DNA from: Sphingomicrobium astaxanthinifaciens
Lineage (GTDB): Bacteria > Pseudomonadota > Alphaproteobacteria > Sphingomonadales > Sphingomonadaceae
Reading direction: 5' to 3'
NCBI RefSeq assembly: GCF_022865105.1
Contig: NZ_JAKNYM010000001.1
Coordinates: forward strand, 558,001 to 622,000
DNA: 64,000 nt
This document shows, piece by piece, positions 16,600 to 25,410 of this stretch; positions within the stretch are counted from its first letter, which is position 1, and every line of letters begins with the position of its first letter. Below the pieces are notes generated by a model that worked only from the letters and a program-made list of their open reading frames with translations, had not been told where the DNA came from and did no database searches. The position numbers and the translations under genes are program-made.

Positions 16600-17326
16600 C
16601 CAGCCCCGCGTCGGTCGCGCAGAGGCGATCCCAGAAACGGAAATAGAGACCATAGTTGCACCGATATTTCTGGTGGTGGAGTTCGTGGTGGCTGGCGGTG
16701 ATCACATGGCGCCCGAGCGGGCCGCGCACGAGGCGCCGCGGGAACAGCTCCCAGCCCATGTGGTTGGTCACCCCCATCAGCGTCATGATCGCGAGCACCA
16801 GCCCCAGCACGCCGACGTGGATGGGGATGAGGAAGACGAGCAGCGGGATCACGATCGCGCCGGTCAGCGCCTCCCACGGGTGGAAGCTCATCGCCGCCCA
16901 GGCGGTCGGCGGGCGGCTCGCATGGTGCACCGCATGGACCTTCCTGAACAAGGGCGGCCAATGCATCGCGCGGTGGGTCCAGTAGAACCAGCTGTCGTGG
17001 AGGAAGAGGTAGAGGAACAGGCTGACGGGCATCCACCATAGCGGCAACGCCTGCGGGTCGGTATAGATGGCGGTCCAGCCATGCTGGTCCCAGCCCCACG
17101 CGATCACCCCGGCGGGCACGCCGTAGATCGCCGCGCTGAGGAAGGAATAGAACAGTTCCATCCGCACCTGCGCGCCCTGCCCCGCCAGCCGCCCGGGGAA
17201 GCGCCGCGCGGTCCAGGCCGCGAACAGCCCGCTCGTCACGAGGTAGCGCACCGCCACGATCGCGCTCATGGCCAGCGCCGAGAGAATGATCGCGAGGAGC
17301 GTGTCGGGAAGCATGGCGGACTTCAT
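16508..17326 (-). CDS. Sterol desaturase / fatty acid hydroxylase family membrane protein
   Basis: 272 residues from ATG 17326 (ATG 17338 and 17314 are also in frame). Four or more membrane helices and the eight-histidine diiron signature: HDSWFYWTHRAMH, then HAVHH, then HELHH. Such enzymes hydroxylate or desaturate lipids in the membrane; the substrate here is unknown. After GLGEFQ, where relatives usually end, the frame runs on for ~27 Arg/Ala-rich residues that overlap the start of the DUF2141 gene by ~90 bases. That tail looks like read-through of the neighbour rather than a folded part, so an ancestral stop may have been lost. Confidence 0.85.
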   Translation of the reverse strand: MKSAMLPDTLLAIILSALAMSAIVAVRYLVTSGLFAAWTARRFPGRLAGQGAQVRMELFYSFLSAAIYGVPAGVIAWGWDQHGWTAIYTDPQALPLWWMPVSLFLYLFLHDSWFYWTHRAMHWPPLFRKVHAVHHASRPPTAWAAMSFHPWEALTGAIVIPLLVFLIPIHVGVLGLVLAIMTLMGVTNHMGWELFPRRLVRGPLGRHVITASHHELHHQKYRCNYGLYFRFWDRLCATDAGLGEFQLPRHARRDRAARARRGEPAAAGSARR

Positions 17327-17419
17327 GCCACTTGCCATAGACGAGGACAATGAAGGGAAGATGAGCGCCGCCGGCCCCTATCCATTGAAACCGCCGTCAT
17401 TCCCCCTAGGTCGGGGGGG

Positions 17420-18553
17420 ATGAACGCGCCCGCTTCAGCCCCGGTAAAGACATCCGCTGTTCTGCTCGTCCTGTTGATCGTGGGGAATGTCATGCTCCTT
17501 CTTGCCGTTGCCGCCCTCCTCTTCACCCAGCCCGCCGACCAGGGCGAGACCCGACTCGTGACCCCCCGCGGGGCGCTCGGCAGCGACGAGCAGGCGACGA
17601 TCGACCTGTTCCGCAGCGCGCGCGAATCGGTGGTGTCGATCGCCACCCGCCAGCGGGTCGCCGATGTCTGGAGCCGTAATGTCTACAGCGTCCCGCGCGG
17701 GTCGGGCTCGGGGCTGATCTGGGACGAGGCGGGGCACGTGGTCACCAACTGGCACGTGATCGAGGGTGCTTCCGAAGCGCAGGTCCAGCTTGCCGACGGG
17801 CGCGAGCTGTCGGCGCGGCTGATCGGGGCGAGCCCGCAGCACGACCTCGCGGTGCTGCGCATCGGCGGCGCCGGGTTCGCCGCGCCCGCGCGCATCCCGA
17901 TCGGGACCAGCGAGGATCTCCAGGTCGGGCAGGGCGTGTTCGCGATCGGCAATCCGTTCGGGCTCGACTGGACGCTGACGCGGGGCATCGTCTCGGCGCT
18001 CGACCGCTCGCTCCCGCGCGAGAATGGCGCCGACATCCGCGCGCTGATCCAGACCGACGCGGCGATCAATCCGGGCAATTCGGGCGGTCCGCTGCTCGAC
18101 AGCGCGGGCCGGCTGATCGGTATCAACACCGCGATCTACAGCCCGTCGGGGGCCTCGGCGGGGATCGGCTTCGCGGTCCCCGTCGACACGGTGATGCGGG
18201 TGGTCCCCCAGCTCATCGCCGAGGGTCGTTACGTTCGCCCCGCACTGGGGATCGAGAGCGACGAGCATTTCAACGCGCGGCTCAAGCGCGCCTCGGGGGT
18301 GGAGGGCGTGTTCGTGCTCCAAGTCATTCCCGGTTCGCCTGCCGCGCGCGCGGGGATCGAGCCCGCGCGCCGGACCCGGCGCGGGGTGGTCGCGGGCGAC
18401 GTGATCACCGCGATCGAGGGCCAGCCCGTCACGCGGGTCGGCGAGCTGCTCGCGCGCCTCGACGATTTCCGGATCGGCGAGCGGGTCGAGGTCACCTTGC
18501 TGCGCGACGGCAGGCGCCGGACCGTCAGCCTCGCGCTCGAGGCCGACAGCTGA
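17420..18553 (+). CDS. HtrA/DegP-like serine protease with PDZ domain
   Basis: 377 residues, anchored by one N-terminal helix (about 12-35) with the catalytic part in the periplasm. The trypsin-like triad is visible: His112 in VVTNWHVI, Asp142 in PQHDLAVLRI and Ser221 in NPGNSGGPL. A single PDZ domain fills the C-terminal third (VLQVIPGSPAARAGI ... GDVITAIEGQPV). One PDZ and a membrane anchor resemble DegS more than DegP, although a DegS role in cleaving an anti-sigma factor is not shown by the sequence. Divergent from the desaturase-like gene. Confidence 0.9.
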   Translation: MNAPASAPVKTSAVLLVLLIVGNVMLLLAVAALLFTQPADQGETRLVTPRGALGSDEQATIDLFRSARESVVSIATRQRVADVWSRNVYSVPRGSGSGLIWDEAGHVVTNWHVIEGASEAQVQLADGRELSARLIGASPQHDLAVLRIGGAGFAAPARIPIGTSEDLQVGQGVFAIGNPFGLDWTLTRGIVSALDRSLPRENGADIRALIQTDAAINPGNSGGPLLDSAGRLIGINTAIYSPSGASAGIGFAVPVDTVMRVVPQLIAEGRYVRPALGIESDEHFNARLKRASGVEGVFVLQVIPGSPAARAGIEPARRTRRGVVAGDVITAIEGQPVTRVGELLARLDDFRIGERVEVTLLRDGRRRTVSLALEADS

Positions 18554-18588
18554 GCGTCGCCGCAGCGCGGCGCGGCGCGACATCCGGC

Positions 18589-18617
18589 TTGTCGTGACCG
18601 CCCCCAGCCCCGATAGT
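18589..18617 (+). promoter_or_regulatory. Possible crtYIB promoter, nearly leaderless
   Basis: TTGTCG (18589-18594) and GATAGT (18612-18617) are spaced by 17 bases and resemble a housekeeping promoter. Transcription would start near 18624, only a few bases before the crtY ATG at 18627, and no ribosome site is visible, so crtY may be translated from a leaderless message. Confidence 0.35.
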
Positions 18618-18626
18618 CGCCCCCCG

Positions 18627-19778
18627 ATGGACCAGCATCCCGATCTCATCATCGCCGGCGGCGGCCTCGCGGGCGGGCTGTGCGCGCTGGCGCTCGCGGC
18701 GCGCCGACCCGAACGCTCGATCCTCCTCGTCGAGCGCGAGCCCCGGCTCGGCGGCAACCATGTCTGGTCCTTCTTCGACAGCGACGTCGCGGCGGCCGAA
18801 CGCGACCTCCTCGCCCCGCTGGTGGTGGCGCGCTGGCCGCGCCATGCGGTGCGGTTCCCGGCCCATGCGCGGGGTTTCGCGGAGGGGTACAACAGCATCA
18901 CCTCCGCCCGGCTCGACCGCGTGCTGCGCGCCGCGCTCGGGGACCGCATCATCGAGGGCGAGGTGACCCGGATCGGCCCCGACCACGTCGTGCTTGCCGA
19001 CGGGCGCCGGCTCGACGCGCGCGCCACCCTCGATGCGCGCGGACTGGGGGGGCCGCCCGAAGGGCTCGACTGCGGCTACCAGAAATTCGTCGGCCAGATG
19101 CTGCGCGTTCCCGGCGGCCACGGTCTTGCCGAGCCCGTCATCATGGACGCCACGGTCGACCAGGCGCAGGGCTATCGCTTCGTCTACTGCCTGCCCTTCG
19201 AGGAGGAGCAGGTGTTCGTCGAGGACACCTATTACCGGCTCGACCCCGACCTTGACCGCGACCGCCTTGCCGCGCGCATTGCCGATTATGCCGCCGCGCA
19301 AGGCTGGGTCGGGGCGGTGGTCGAACAGGAGGAGCAGGGGGTGCTGCCCGTGGTCACCGGGGGCCGATGGGACCGTTTCTGGCCCGAAGACGATCCGGTC
19401 GCGCGCGCCGGGGTGCGCGCGGGGCTGTTCCACCAGTTGACCAGCTATTCGCTCCCCGAGGCGGCGCGGTTCGCCCGCTGGCTGGCGCGCCAGCCAGCGC
19501 TGGACGGCACCGCGCTGGCGCAGGCAACGCGCAAGGCCGCCACCCGCCACTGGCGCGCCTCGCGGTTCGAACGGATGCTCGCGCGGATGCTCTTCCACGC
19601 CGCCGACCCGCCCGAGCGCTATCGCGTGCTCGAGCGTTTCTACCGCCTTCCCGCCGGGTTGATCGCCCGCTTCTATGCGGGCAACACCACGCTCGCCGAC
19701 AAGGTTCGCATCCTCGCCGGCAAGCCCCCGGTGCGCATTTCCCGTGCGCTCGAAGCCCTGATCGGAGTGCGTCCTTGA
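18627..19778 (+). CDS. crtY: Lycopene beta-cyclase
   Basis: 383-residue CrtY-type cyclase that converts lycopene to beta-carotene at the membrane. The FAD-binding start is DLIIAGGGLAGGLCALALAA, followed by EPRLGGNHVWSFFD, characteristic of CrtY. Further family blocks include GYNSITSARLDRVL, QKFVGQMLRV, FVYCLPFEEEQVFVEDTYY and VVTGGRWDRFWP. ATG 18627 is chosen as the family start. It is the first gene of crtY-crtI-crtB and its TGA stop overlaps the TTG start of crtI. No crtZ hydroxylase or crtW ketolase is in the window, so carotenoid-modifying genes must be elsewhere. Confidence 0.92.
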   Translation: MDQHPDLIIAGGGLAGGLCALALAARRPERSILLVEREPRLGGNHVWSFFDSDVAAAERDLLAPLVVARWPRHAVRFPAHARGFAEGYNSITSARLDRVLRAALGDRIIEGEVTRIGPDHVVLADGRRLDARATLDARGLGGPPEGLDCGYQKFVGQMLRVPGGHGLAEPVIMDATVDQAQGYRFVYCLPFEEEQVFVEDTYYRLDPDLDRDRLAARIADYAAAQGWVGAVVEQEEQGVLPVVTGGRWDRFWPEDDPVARAGVRAGLFHQLTSYSLPEAARFARWLARQPALDGTALAQATRKAATRHWRASRFERMLARMLFHAADPPERYRVLERFYRLPAGLIARFYAGNTTLADKVRILAGKPPVRISRALEALIGVRP

Positions 19779-21238
19779 ATAGTGCCATCGTCATCGGCTC
19801 GGGGTTCGGCGGCCTCGCGCTCGCCATCCGGCTCCAGTCGGCCGGCATCCAGACCACCATCGTCGAGGCGCGCGATCGTGCCGGCGGGCGCGCCTATTAC
19901 TGGGAGCGCGACGGCCATGTCTTCGATGGCGGCCCGACCGTCATCACCGATCCCGACTGCCTCAAGGCGCTCTGGGCGCTGTCGGGGCAGGACATGGCGA
20001 GCGACGTCGACCTCGTCCCCGTCACCCCCTTCTACGCGCTCGACTGGCCCGACGGCACGCGCTTCGATTATTCGAACGACGACGAGGCGCTGTTCGCCGA
20101 GATTGAGAAGCTCAACCCCCGCGACGTCGAGGGCTACAAGCGCTTCCTTGCCTATTCCGAAGGCGTCTTTCGCGAAGGCTATGAGAAGCTCGGCACCAAG
20201 GCCTTCCTCAAGCTGTCCGACATGCTCAAGGCCGCGCCCGCGCTGGCGCGCTATCAGGCATGGCGCAGCGTCTATTCGATCGTGTCGGAATATGTCGAGG
20301 AAGAGCATCTGCGGCAGGCGCTCAGCTTCCACACCCTCCTCGTCGGCGGCAACCCGATGACCTGTTCGTCGATCTACGCGCTGATCCACAAGCTGGAACG
20401 CGACGGCGGTGTCTGGTTCGCGATGGGCGGCACCAACAGGCTCATCGCCGGAATGGTCGCGCTGTTCGAGCGATTGGGCGGCACGATCCGGCTCGGCGAT
20501 CCGGTGACGCGGATCCACGCCAGCGGCGACAGGGTGACGGGCGTCACCACCAGGAGCGGCTGGCACGCAAAGGCCGATGCGGTCGCCTCCAACGGCGACG
20601 TCGTCGCGACCTACGGCCTGCTCGACCACAAGCGGGGAAAAAAGCAACATAGGGCGTTGAAGCGAAAGCGCTTCAGTCCCTCGCTGTTCGTCCTGCATTT
20701 CGGGCTGGAGGGCACCTTCCCCGAGATCCCGCACCACATGATCCTGTTCGGCCCGCGCTACCGGGGGCTGCTCGACGACATCTACAAGCGCGGCACGCTC
20801 GCGTCCGATCCCTCGCTCTACCTCCACCACCCGACCAGGACCGACCCGTCGATGGCGCCCGAGGGCTGCTCGACCTTCTACGCGCTCGCCCCCGTCCCGC
20901 ACCTGGGCAAGGCGCCGGTCGACTGGGAGCAAGATGCCGATCACTATGCCGAGGTCATCCTCGACACGCTCGAAGAGCGGCTGATCCCCGACATCCGCAG
21001 CCGCATCCGCACGCGCTTCTGCTATTCGCCCGCCGATTTCGAGAGCGACCTGTTCGCGCACCTCGGCAGCGCCTTCAGCCTCGAGCCGATCCTCACCCAG
21101 TCGGCGTGGATGCGGGTGCACAATCGCGACGACAAGATTTCCAACCTCTATTTCGTCGGTGCGGGCACGCATCCGGGCGCGGGCATCCCGGGCGTGGTCG
21201 GCTCGGCGCAGGCGACCGCCGAGCTGATGATCGGATGA
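19775..21238 (+). CDS. crtI: Phytoene desaturase
   Basis: 487-residue FAD-dependent desaturase that turns phytoene into lycopene. The N-terminal dinucleotide motif is AIVIGSGFGGLALAIRLQSAG, then GGRAYYWERDGHVFDGGPTV, and the C-terminal bacterial-type phytoene dehydrogenase signature is YFVGAGTHPGAGIPGVVGSA. The only start that keeps the whole FAD motif is TTG 19775 (LNSAIVIGSG), which overlaps the crtY stop as TTGA, implying translational coupling. The stop overlaps the crtB start as ATGA. Confidence 0.93.
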   Translation: MNSAIVIGSGFGGLALAIRLQSAGIQTTIVEARDRAGGRAYYWERDGHVFDGGPTVITDPDCLKALWALSGQDMASDVDLVPVTPFYALDWPDGTRFDYSNDDEALFAEIEKLNPRDVEGYKRFLAYSEGVFREGYEKLGTKAFLKLSDMLKAAPALARYQAWRSVYSIVSEYVEEEHLRQALSFHTLLVGGNPMTCSSIYALIHKLERDGGVWFAMGGTNRLIAGMVALFERLGGTIRLGDPVTRIHASGDRVTGVTTRSGWHAKADAVASNGDVVATYGLLDHKRGKKQHRALKRKRFSPSLFVLHFGLEGTFPEIPHHMILFGPRYRGLLDDIYKRGTLASDPSLYLHHPTRTDPSMAPEGCSTFYALAPVPHLGKAPVDWEQDADHYAEVILDTLEERLIPDIRSRIRTRFCYSPADFESDLFAHLGSAFSLEPILTQSAWMRVHNRDDKISNLYFVGAGTHPGAGIPGVVGSAQATAELMIG

Positions 21239-22164
21239 CCCGCCGCGCCGACCTCGTCGCGGCCGCGGGCGACAGTATCGCCAAGGGCTCGAAGAGCTTT
21301 CGCTTCGCCAGCCAGCTGTTCGACGAGCCGACGCGCGAGCGGGCCTGGCTCCTCTATGCCTGGTGCCGCGCCTGCGACGACATCACCGACGGACAGACGC
21401 TGGGCCATGACGCGACGACCCCCGCCGACCCGATGGCGCGCTTGGACTTCGTGCGCGAGAAGACGGCGATGGCACTCGCCGGCGAGGCCACCGGACTCGT
21501 CCCCTTCGATGCGCTCGGGCAGGTGGCGGCGGAGTGCGCCATCCATCCCGCGCTCGCGGACCACCACCTCGCCGGGTTCGCGCGCGATGCCGCCGGCTGG
21601 CAGCCGCAGACGCAGGACGACCTGCTCAGCTATTGCTACCAGGTCGCGGGCGCGGTGGGGGTGATGATGGCGCAGGTCATGGGCGTGCCTGCCGAGGACG
21701 TCGATACGCTCGACCGCGCGAGCGACCTCGGGCTCGCCTTCCAGCTCGCCAATATCGCGCGCGACGTGATCGACGATGCCCGCGTCGGGCGCTGCTACCT
21801 GCCGCGCCAATGGCTCGCCGAGGTGGCGATCGAGCAGATCGACCCCGACGACCCCGACCAGCGGGCGCGGCTGGCGCCGCTCGCGCACCGCCTCGCCACG
21901 CTCGCCGATCGCTACCGCGCCAGCGCCCGCGTGGGCGCCGCGCGGCTGCCGCTGCGCAGCCGCTGGGCGGTGCTCGCGGCGGCGCGGATCTACGGCCGCA
22001 TCGCCGAACGCGCGCGCGCGGCGGGGCCGCGGGCGTGGGATCGCCGCATCATCGTCGCCAAGCGCGAGAAACTGCGGCTGGTGGCATGGGCGCTCGGCGA
22101 TGCGCTGCTGCCGCCGCCGGCCGTCGAACGCCGCGGCTTGTGGACCCGGCCCTCGCTCGCCTAG
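21235..22164 (+). CDS. crtB: Phytoene synthase
   Basis: 309-residue squalene/phytoene synthase family enzyme that joins two geranylgeranyl diphosphates. Substrate-binding Asp motifs are AWCRACDDITDGQ and QLANIARDVIDDARVGRCYLP, with GSKSFRFASQLF at the N-terminus. It is the last gene of the crt operon, starting in a 4-base overlap with crtI. Its TAG stop lies in a CTAG that is also the stop of the convergent small gene. Confidence 0.93.
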   Translation: MTRRADLVAAAGDSIAKGSKSFRFASQLFDEPTRERAWLLYAWCRACDDITDGQTLGHDATTPADPMARLDFVREKTAMALAGEATGLVPFDALGQVAAECAIHPALADHHLAGFARDAAGWQPQTQDDLLSYCYQVAGAVGVMMAQVMGVPAEDVDTLDRASDLGLAFQLANIARDVIDDARVGRCYLPRQWLAEVAIEQIDPDDPDQRARLAPLAHRLATLADRYRASARVGAARLPLRSRWAVLAAARIYGRIAERARAAGPRAWDRRIIVAKREKLRLVAWALGDALLPPPAVERRGLWTRPSLA

Positions 22165-22511
22165 CCCTCGCCGCCCCCGGCCGGGCCCGAGAGATAGGTC
22201 ATCAGCTGCGCCAGCGTGTTTTCCATCTGGTCCTGCATCTGGCTGATCAGTTCGTTCTCGCGCATGCCCTCGTGATCGAGCGGCTTGGAATAGCTCTCGC
22301 TGAACGCCTGCAGGTCCTCCTGGTCGAACACCCCGCGCGCGACCAGCCGCGCGAGGATGACCAGCAGCCCGTTGGTGTTGGCGATCGAGGAGGCGACCAG
22401 CGCCTCGTCGACCATGCTGAGCCGCTGGTCCTTGCTCTCGCCCTCGCCCTCGGCCTCGGCCTCGGCGTCGCCTTCGCCCGCGCTGGGGGCCTCCAGATCC
22501 TCTTCGCTCAT
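22161..22511 (-). CDS. Hypothetical acidic protein
   Basis: 116 residues, not recognised. The first ~30 residues are almost entirely Glu, Ala, Gly and Asp (disordered). The remainder looks helical: VDEALVASSIANTNGLLVILARLVARG, then DQEDLQAFSESYSKPLDHEGM and MQDQMENTLAQLMTYL. No signal peptide or clear membrane helix. It is convergent with crtB, sharing the CTAG stop, and divergent from the glycosyltransferase gene. Codon use and length of the helical part support a real gene. Confidence 0.6.
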   Translation of the reverse strand: MSEEDLEAPSAGEGDAEAEAEGEGESKDQRLSMVDEALVASSIANTNGLLVILARLVARGVFDQEDLQAFSESYSKPLDHEGMRENELISQMQDQMENTLAQLMTYLSGPAGGGEG

Positions 22512-22590
22512 GCCCCCACCATGCGCCTCTCAAAGGCAAAAGCAACGCCCAACTTGGCGGCGGCCCCGTCCTTCGCTAGAGCCTAGCCCC

Positions 22591-23742
22591 ATGAAGCCCG
22601 AAGAAATTCGCGTCGCCCTTTTCTCGGGCAACTATAATTACGTTCGCGATGGCGCGAACCAGGCCCTCAATCGCCTTGCAGGCTACCTGCTCCGGCAGGG
22701 GGTCAAGCTGCGCGTCTATTCGCCCACGGTGGACGAACCCGCCTTCGAGCCGACAGGCGACCTCGTCTCGGTGCCCAGTTTCGCCATTCCCGGGCGCGGC
22801 GAATATCGCTTCGCCTTCAACCTGTCGCGCGAGGTACGCGACGACCTTGCCGCCTTCCGCCCCAATGTCGTCCATATCTCCTCGCCCGACCTCGTCTCGG
22901 TCAAGGCGGTCAACTGGGCCAACGCGCGCGGCATTCCCGCGGTCGCCTCGGTCCACACGCGGTTCGAGACCTACCTCCAATATTATCGCCTCGGCTTCCT
23001 CGAGCCGGTGCTGCAAAGCTGGCTGCGCCGCCTTTACGGCAAGTGCGACGCGTTGCTCGTTCCCGCCCAGTCGACCGCCGACGTGCTCAAGGAACAGCGC
23101 ATGAACGAGGCGATCACCATCTGGGCGCGCGGGGTCGACCGCGAGCAGTTCAACCCCGAGCGGCGCGACATGGAGTGGCGCCGCGGGCTCGGCATCGGCG
23201 ATGACGAGATGGCCATCGCCTTCCTCGGCCGCATCGTCATGGAAAAGGGCCTCGACGTCTTTTCCGAGACCATCGAAGTACTCGAGAAGAAGGGGCTGCC
23301 GGACCGCGTCCTCGTCATCGGCGATGGCCCCGCGCGCGGCTGGTTCGAGGAGCATCTTCCCGACAACGCCGTGTTCGTCGGCCATCAGGAGGGACCCGAC
23401 CTCGCCCGCGCGCTGGCGAGCGCCGACGTCTTCCTCAATCCCTCGATCACCGAGACCTTCGGCAACGTCACGCTCGAGGCGATGGCCTGCCAGCTGCCCG
23501 TCGTCGCCATCGCCGCCACCGGCACCAACAGCCTCGTCACCCCGGGCGTCACCGGGCTCGTCTCGCCGCCCGGCGACATCGAGGGGCTGGCCCAGAACCT
23601 CGCCGACTACCAGGCCGACCCCGCGCTTCGCGCGGCGCATGGCGCGGCCGGGCTCGCCAAGGCCAAGACGATGGACTGGGACTCGATCAACAGCGTCGTG
23701 GTCGATACCTACAAGCGGGTGATCGCCGAGCATCATGGCTGA
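22591..23742 (+). CDS. Glycosyltransferase family 4 (GT-B fold)
   Basis: 383 residues. The start RVALFSGNYNYVRDGANQAL and RPNVVHISSPDLVS are typical of the acceptor domain in GT4 enzymes related to GDP-mannose-dependent mannosyltransferases. The donor domain has FLGRIVMEKGLDVF, VLVIGDGPARGWFE and the E-x7-E motif in PSITETFGNVTLEAMACQLPVV. It probably adds a sugar to a lipid or polysaccharide at the cytoplasmic face; donor and acceptor are unknown. It overlaps rarA by 8 bases. Confidence 0.88.
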   Translation: MKPEEIRVALFSGNYNYVRDGANQALNRLAGYLLRQGVKLRVYSPTVDEPAFEPTGDLVSVPSFAIPGRGEYRFAFNLSREVRDDLAAFRPNVVHISSPDLVSVKAVNWANARGIPAVASVHTRFETYLQYYRLGFLEPVLQSWLRRLYGKCDALLVPAQSTADVLKEQRMNEAITIWARGVDREQFNPERRDMEWRRGLGIGDDEMAIAFLGRIVMEKGLDVFSETIEVLEKKGLPDRVLVIGDGPARGWFEEHLPDNAVFVGHQEGPDLARALASADVFLNPSITETFGNVTLEAMACQLPVVAIAATGTNSLVTPGVTGLVSPPGDIEGLAQNLADYQADPALRAAHGAAGLAKAKTMDWDSINSVVVDTYKRVIAEHHG

Positions 23743-25069
23743 CCTGTTCGGCGCCGAGCCCGAACAGGCCGCCGACCTTCCCGCCGAGGGCGCGCCCCTC
23801 GCCGACCGGCTGCGCCCGCGCGCCCTTGACGAGGTGGTCGGGCAGGAGCATCTGACCGGCCCCGAGGGCGCCATCGGACGCATGGTCGCGGCGGGCAAAT
23901 TGTCCTCGATGATCCTGTGGGGCCCGCCCGGCACCGGCAAGACCAGCATCGCCAGGCTGCTCGCCGACGCGGTGGGCCTCCGCTTCCAGATGCTGAGCGC
24001 GGTCTTCTCGGGCGTCGCCGACCTCAAGAAGGCCTTTGCCGATGCCAGGAAGATGGCGCAGGCGGGGCAGCGCACGCTCCTCTTCGTCGACGAGATCCAC
24101 CGCTTCAATCGCGCCCAGCAGGATGGCTTCCTGCCGTTCGTCGAGGACGGCACCGTCACGCTCGTCGGCGCGACCACCGAGAACCCCAGTTTCGAATTGA
24201 ACGCCGCGCTCCTGAGCCGCGCGCAGGTGCTGATCCTCCACCGGCTCGACGAGGCGGCGCTGTCCCGGCTGCTCGACAAGGCCGAGGCGCTGGTCGAGGC
24301 AAGATTGCCGCTGACCGACGATGCCCGCGCCGCGCTCGTCGCCAGCGCCGACGGCGACGGTCGCTTCCTTCTCAACCAGGCCGAAACGCTGTTCGATCTC
24401 GGGCTCACCGAACCGCTCGACCCCAAGGGGCTCGCCGACCTGCTCCAGCGCCGCGTCGCGGTCTACGACAAGGATCGCGAGGGGCATTACAACCTCATCA
24501 GCGCGCTGCACAAATCGGTGCGCGGCTCGGACCCGCAGGCCGCGCTCTATTATCTGGCGCGCATGCTCACCGCGGGCGAGGATCCGCTCTATCTGTGCCG
24601 CCGCCTCGTGCGCATGGCGTCGGAGGATATCGGCCTCGCTGACCCCAACGCCCTCGTGCAGTGCCTCGCGGCCAAGGATGCCTATGACTTCCTTGGCAGC
24701 CCCGAGGGCGAACTGGCGCTGGTCCAGGCAGTGCTCTACCTCGCCTCCGCCCCCAAATCGAATGCGGCCTACAAGGCGCACAAAGCCGCCTTCCGCAGCG
24801 CCAGGGACACCGGCAGCCTGATGCCGCCGAAGAACATCCTCAACGCGCCGACCAAGCTGATGAAGGAGGTCGGCTACGGCAAGGGCTATACCTACGACCA
24901 TGACGCAGAGGACGGCTTCTCGGGCGACGATTACTGGCCCGAGGCGATGGAGCCGCAGCGCTTCTACGAACCGACCGGTCGGGGGTTCGAACAGCGGCTC
25001 AAGGAGCGGCTCGACTGGTGGGAGGCGAAACGGCGGGACCGGCGCGCGCGCGCCGACGAGGCGGACTGA
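23735..25069 (+). CDS. rarA: Replication-associated recombination protein RarA (MgsA)
   Basis: 444-residue AAA+ ATPase of the clamp-loader-like RarA/WRNIP1 family that acts at stalled replication forks. LRPRALDEVVGQEHLTGP at the N-terminus, Walker A WGPPGTGKTSIARLLA, Walker B LLFVDEIHRFNRAQQDGFLP, sensor GATTENPSFELNAALLSRAQV, and the C-terminal tetramerisation region with ARMLTAGEDPLYLCRRLVRMASEDIG. ATG 23735 overlaps the preceding gene. Full length compared with the family. Confidence 0.93.
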   Translation: MADLFGAEPEQAADLPAEGAPLADRLRPRALDEVVGQEHLTGPEGAIGRMVAAGKLSSMILWGPPGTGKTSIARLLADAVGLRFQMLSAVFSGVADLKKAFADARKMAQAGQRTLLFVDEIHRFNRAQQDGFLPFVEDGTVTLVGATTENPSFELNAALLSRAQVLILHRLDEAALSRLLDKAEALVEARLPLTDDARAALVASADGDGRFLLNQAETLFDLGLTEPLDPKGLADLLQRRVAVYDKDREGHYNLISALHKSVRGSDPQAALYYLARMLTAGEDPLYLCRRLVRMASEDIGLADPNALVQCLAAKDAYDFLGSPEGELALVQAVLYLASAPKSNAAYKAHKAAFRSARDTGSLMPPKNILNAPTKLMKEVGYGKGYTYDHDAEDGFSGDDYWPEAMEPQRFYEPTGRGFEQRLKERLDWWEAKRRDRRARADEAD

Positions 25070-25072
25070 GCG

Positions 25073-25252
25073 CTAGCGGTCCGACTGTTCCTCGATCACG
25101 CGGCGCAGGTCCTTCTTGATCTGCGGCCCGCTGAGGTGGGCATCGATCTGGAAATAGCCCTCGCTTTTCAGCTGTGTGCGGATTTCCTCGATGCTGTCAT
25201 GAACGCGCGCCAGTTCGAAAGCGCGCCCGATCGTCGTCTTGCCGTGGATCAT
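25073..25252 (-). CDS. Small conserved-looking basic/helical protein
   Basis: 59 residues from ATG 25252, which has a strong ribosome site (AGGAAGG) six bases upstream; ATG 25282 in the same frame lacks one. The sequence (MIHGKTTIGRAFELARVHDS ... SEGYFQIDAHLSGPQIKKDL) is helical and mildly basic, with no membrane segment. Function unknown. Its stop lies 3 bases from the convergent rarA stop. Confidence 0.6.
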   Translation of the reverse strand: MIHGKTTIGRAFELARVHDSIEEIRTQLKSEGYFQIDAHLSGPQIKKDLRRVIEEQSDR

Positions 25253-25410
25253 TGGGTGCCTTCCTGCATAAGCCTCGGTCATAGCATGACCGCCGAAAAA
25301 TCGCAAAAATCGGACATTTCCGGTGCTGGGCCGACGCGACTTCCACCCCCTTCCCCAATGCCGCGCAACGGCGTAATATCGGCAGCGTAACGTTGAACAG
25401 GGGATCCATC

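Noticed and set aside
22576-24426. A 616-codon minus-strand open frame across the glycosyltransferase and rarA
   Set aside because: Both plus-strand genes have full family motifs; the antisense frame is low complexity and has no recognisable motif.
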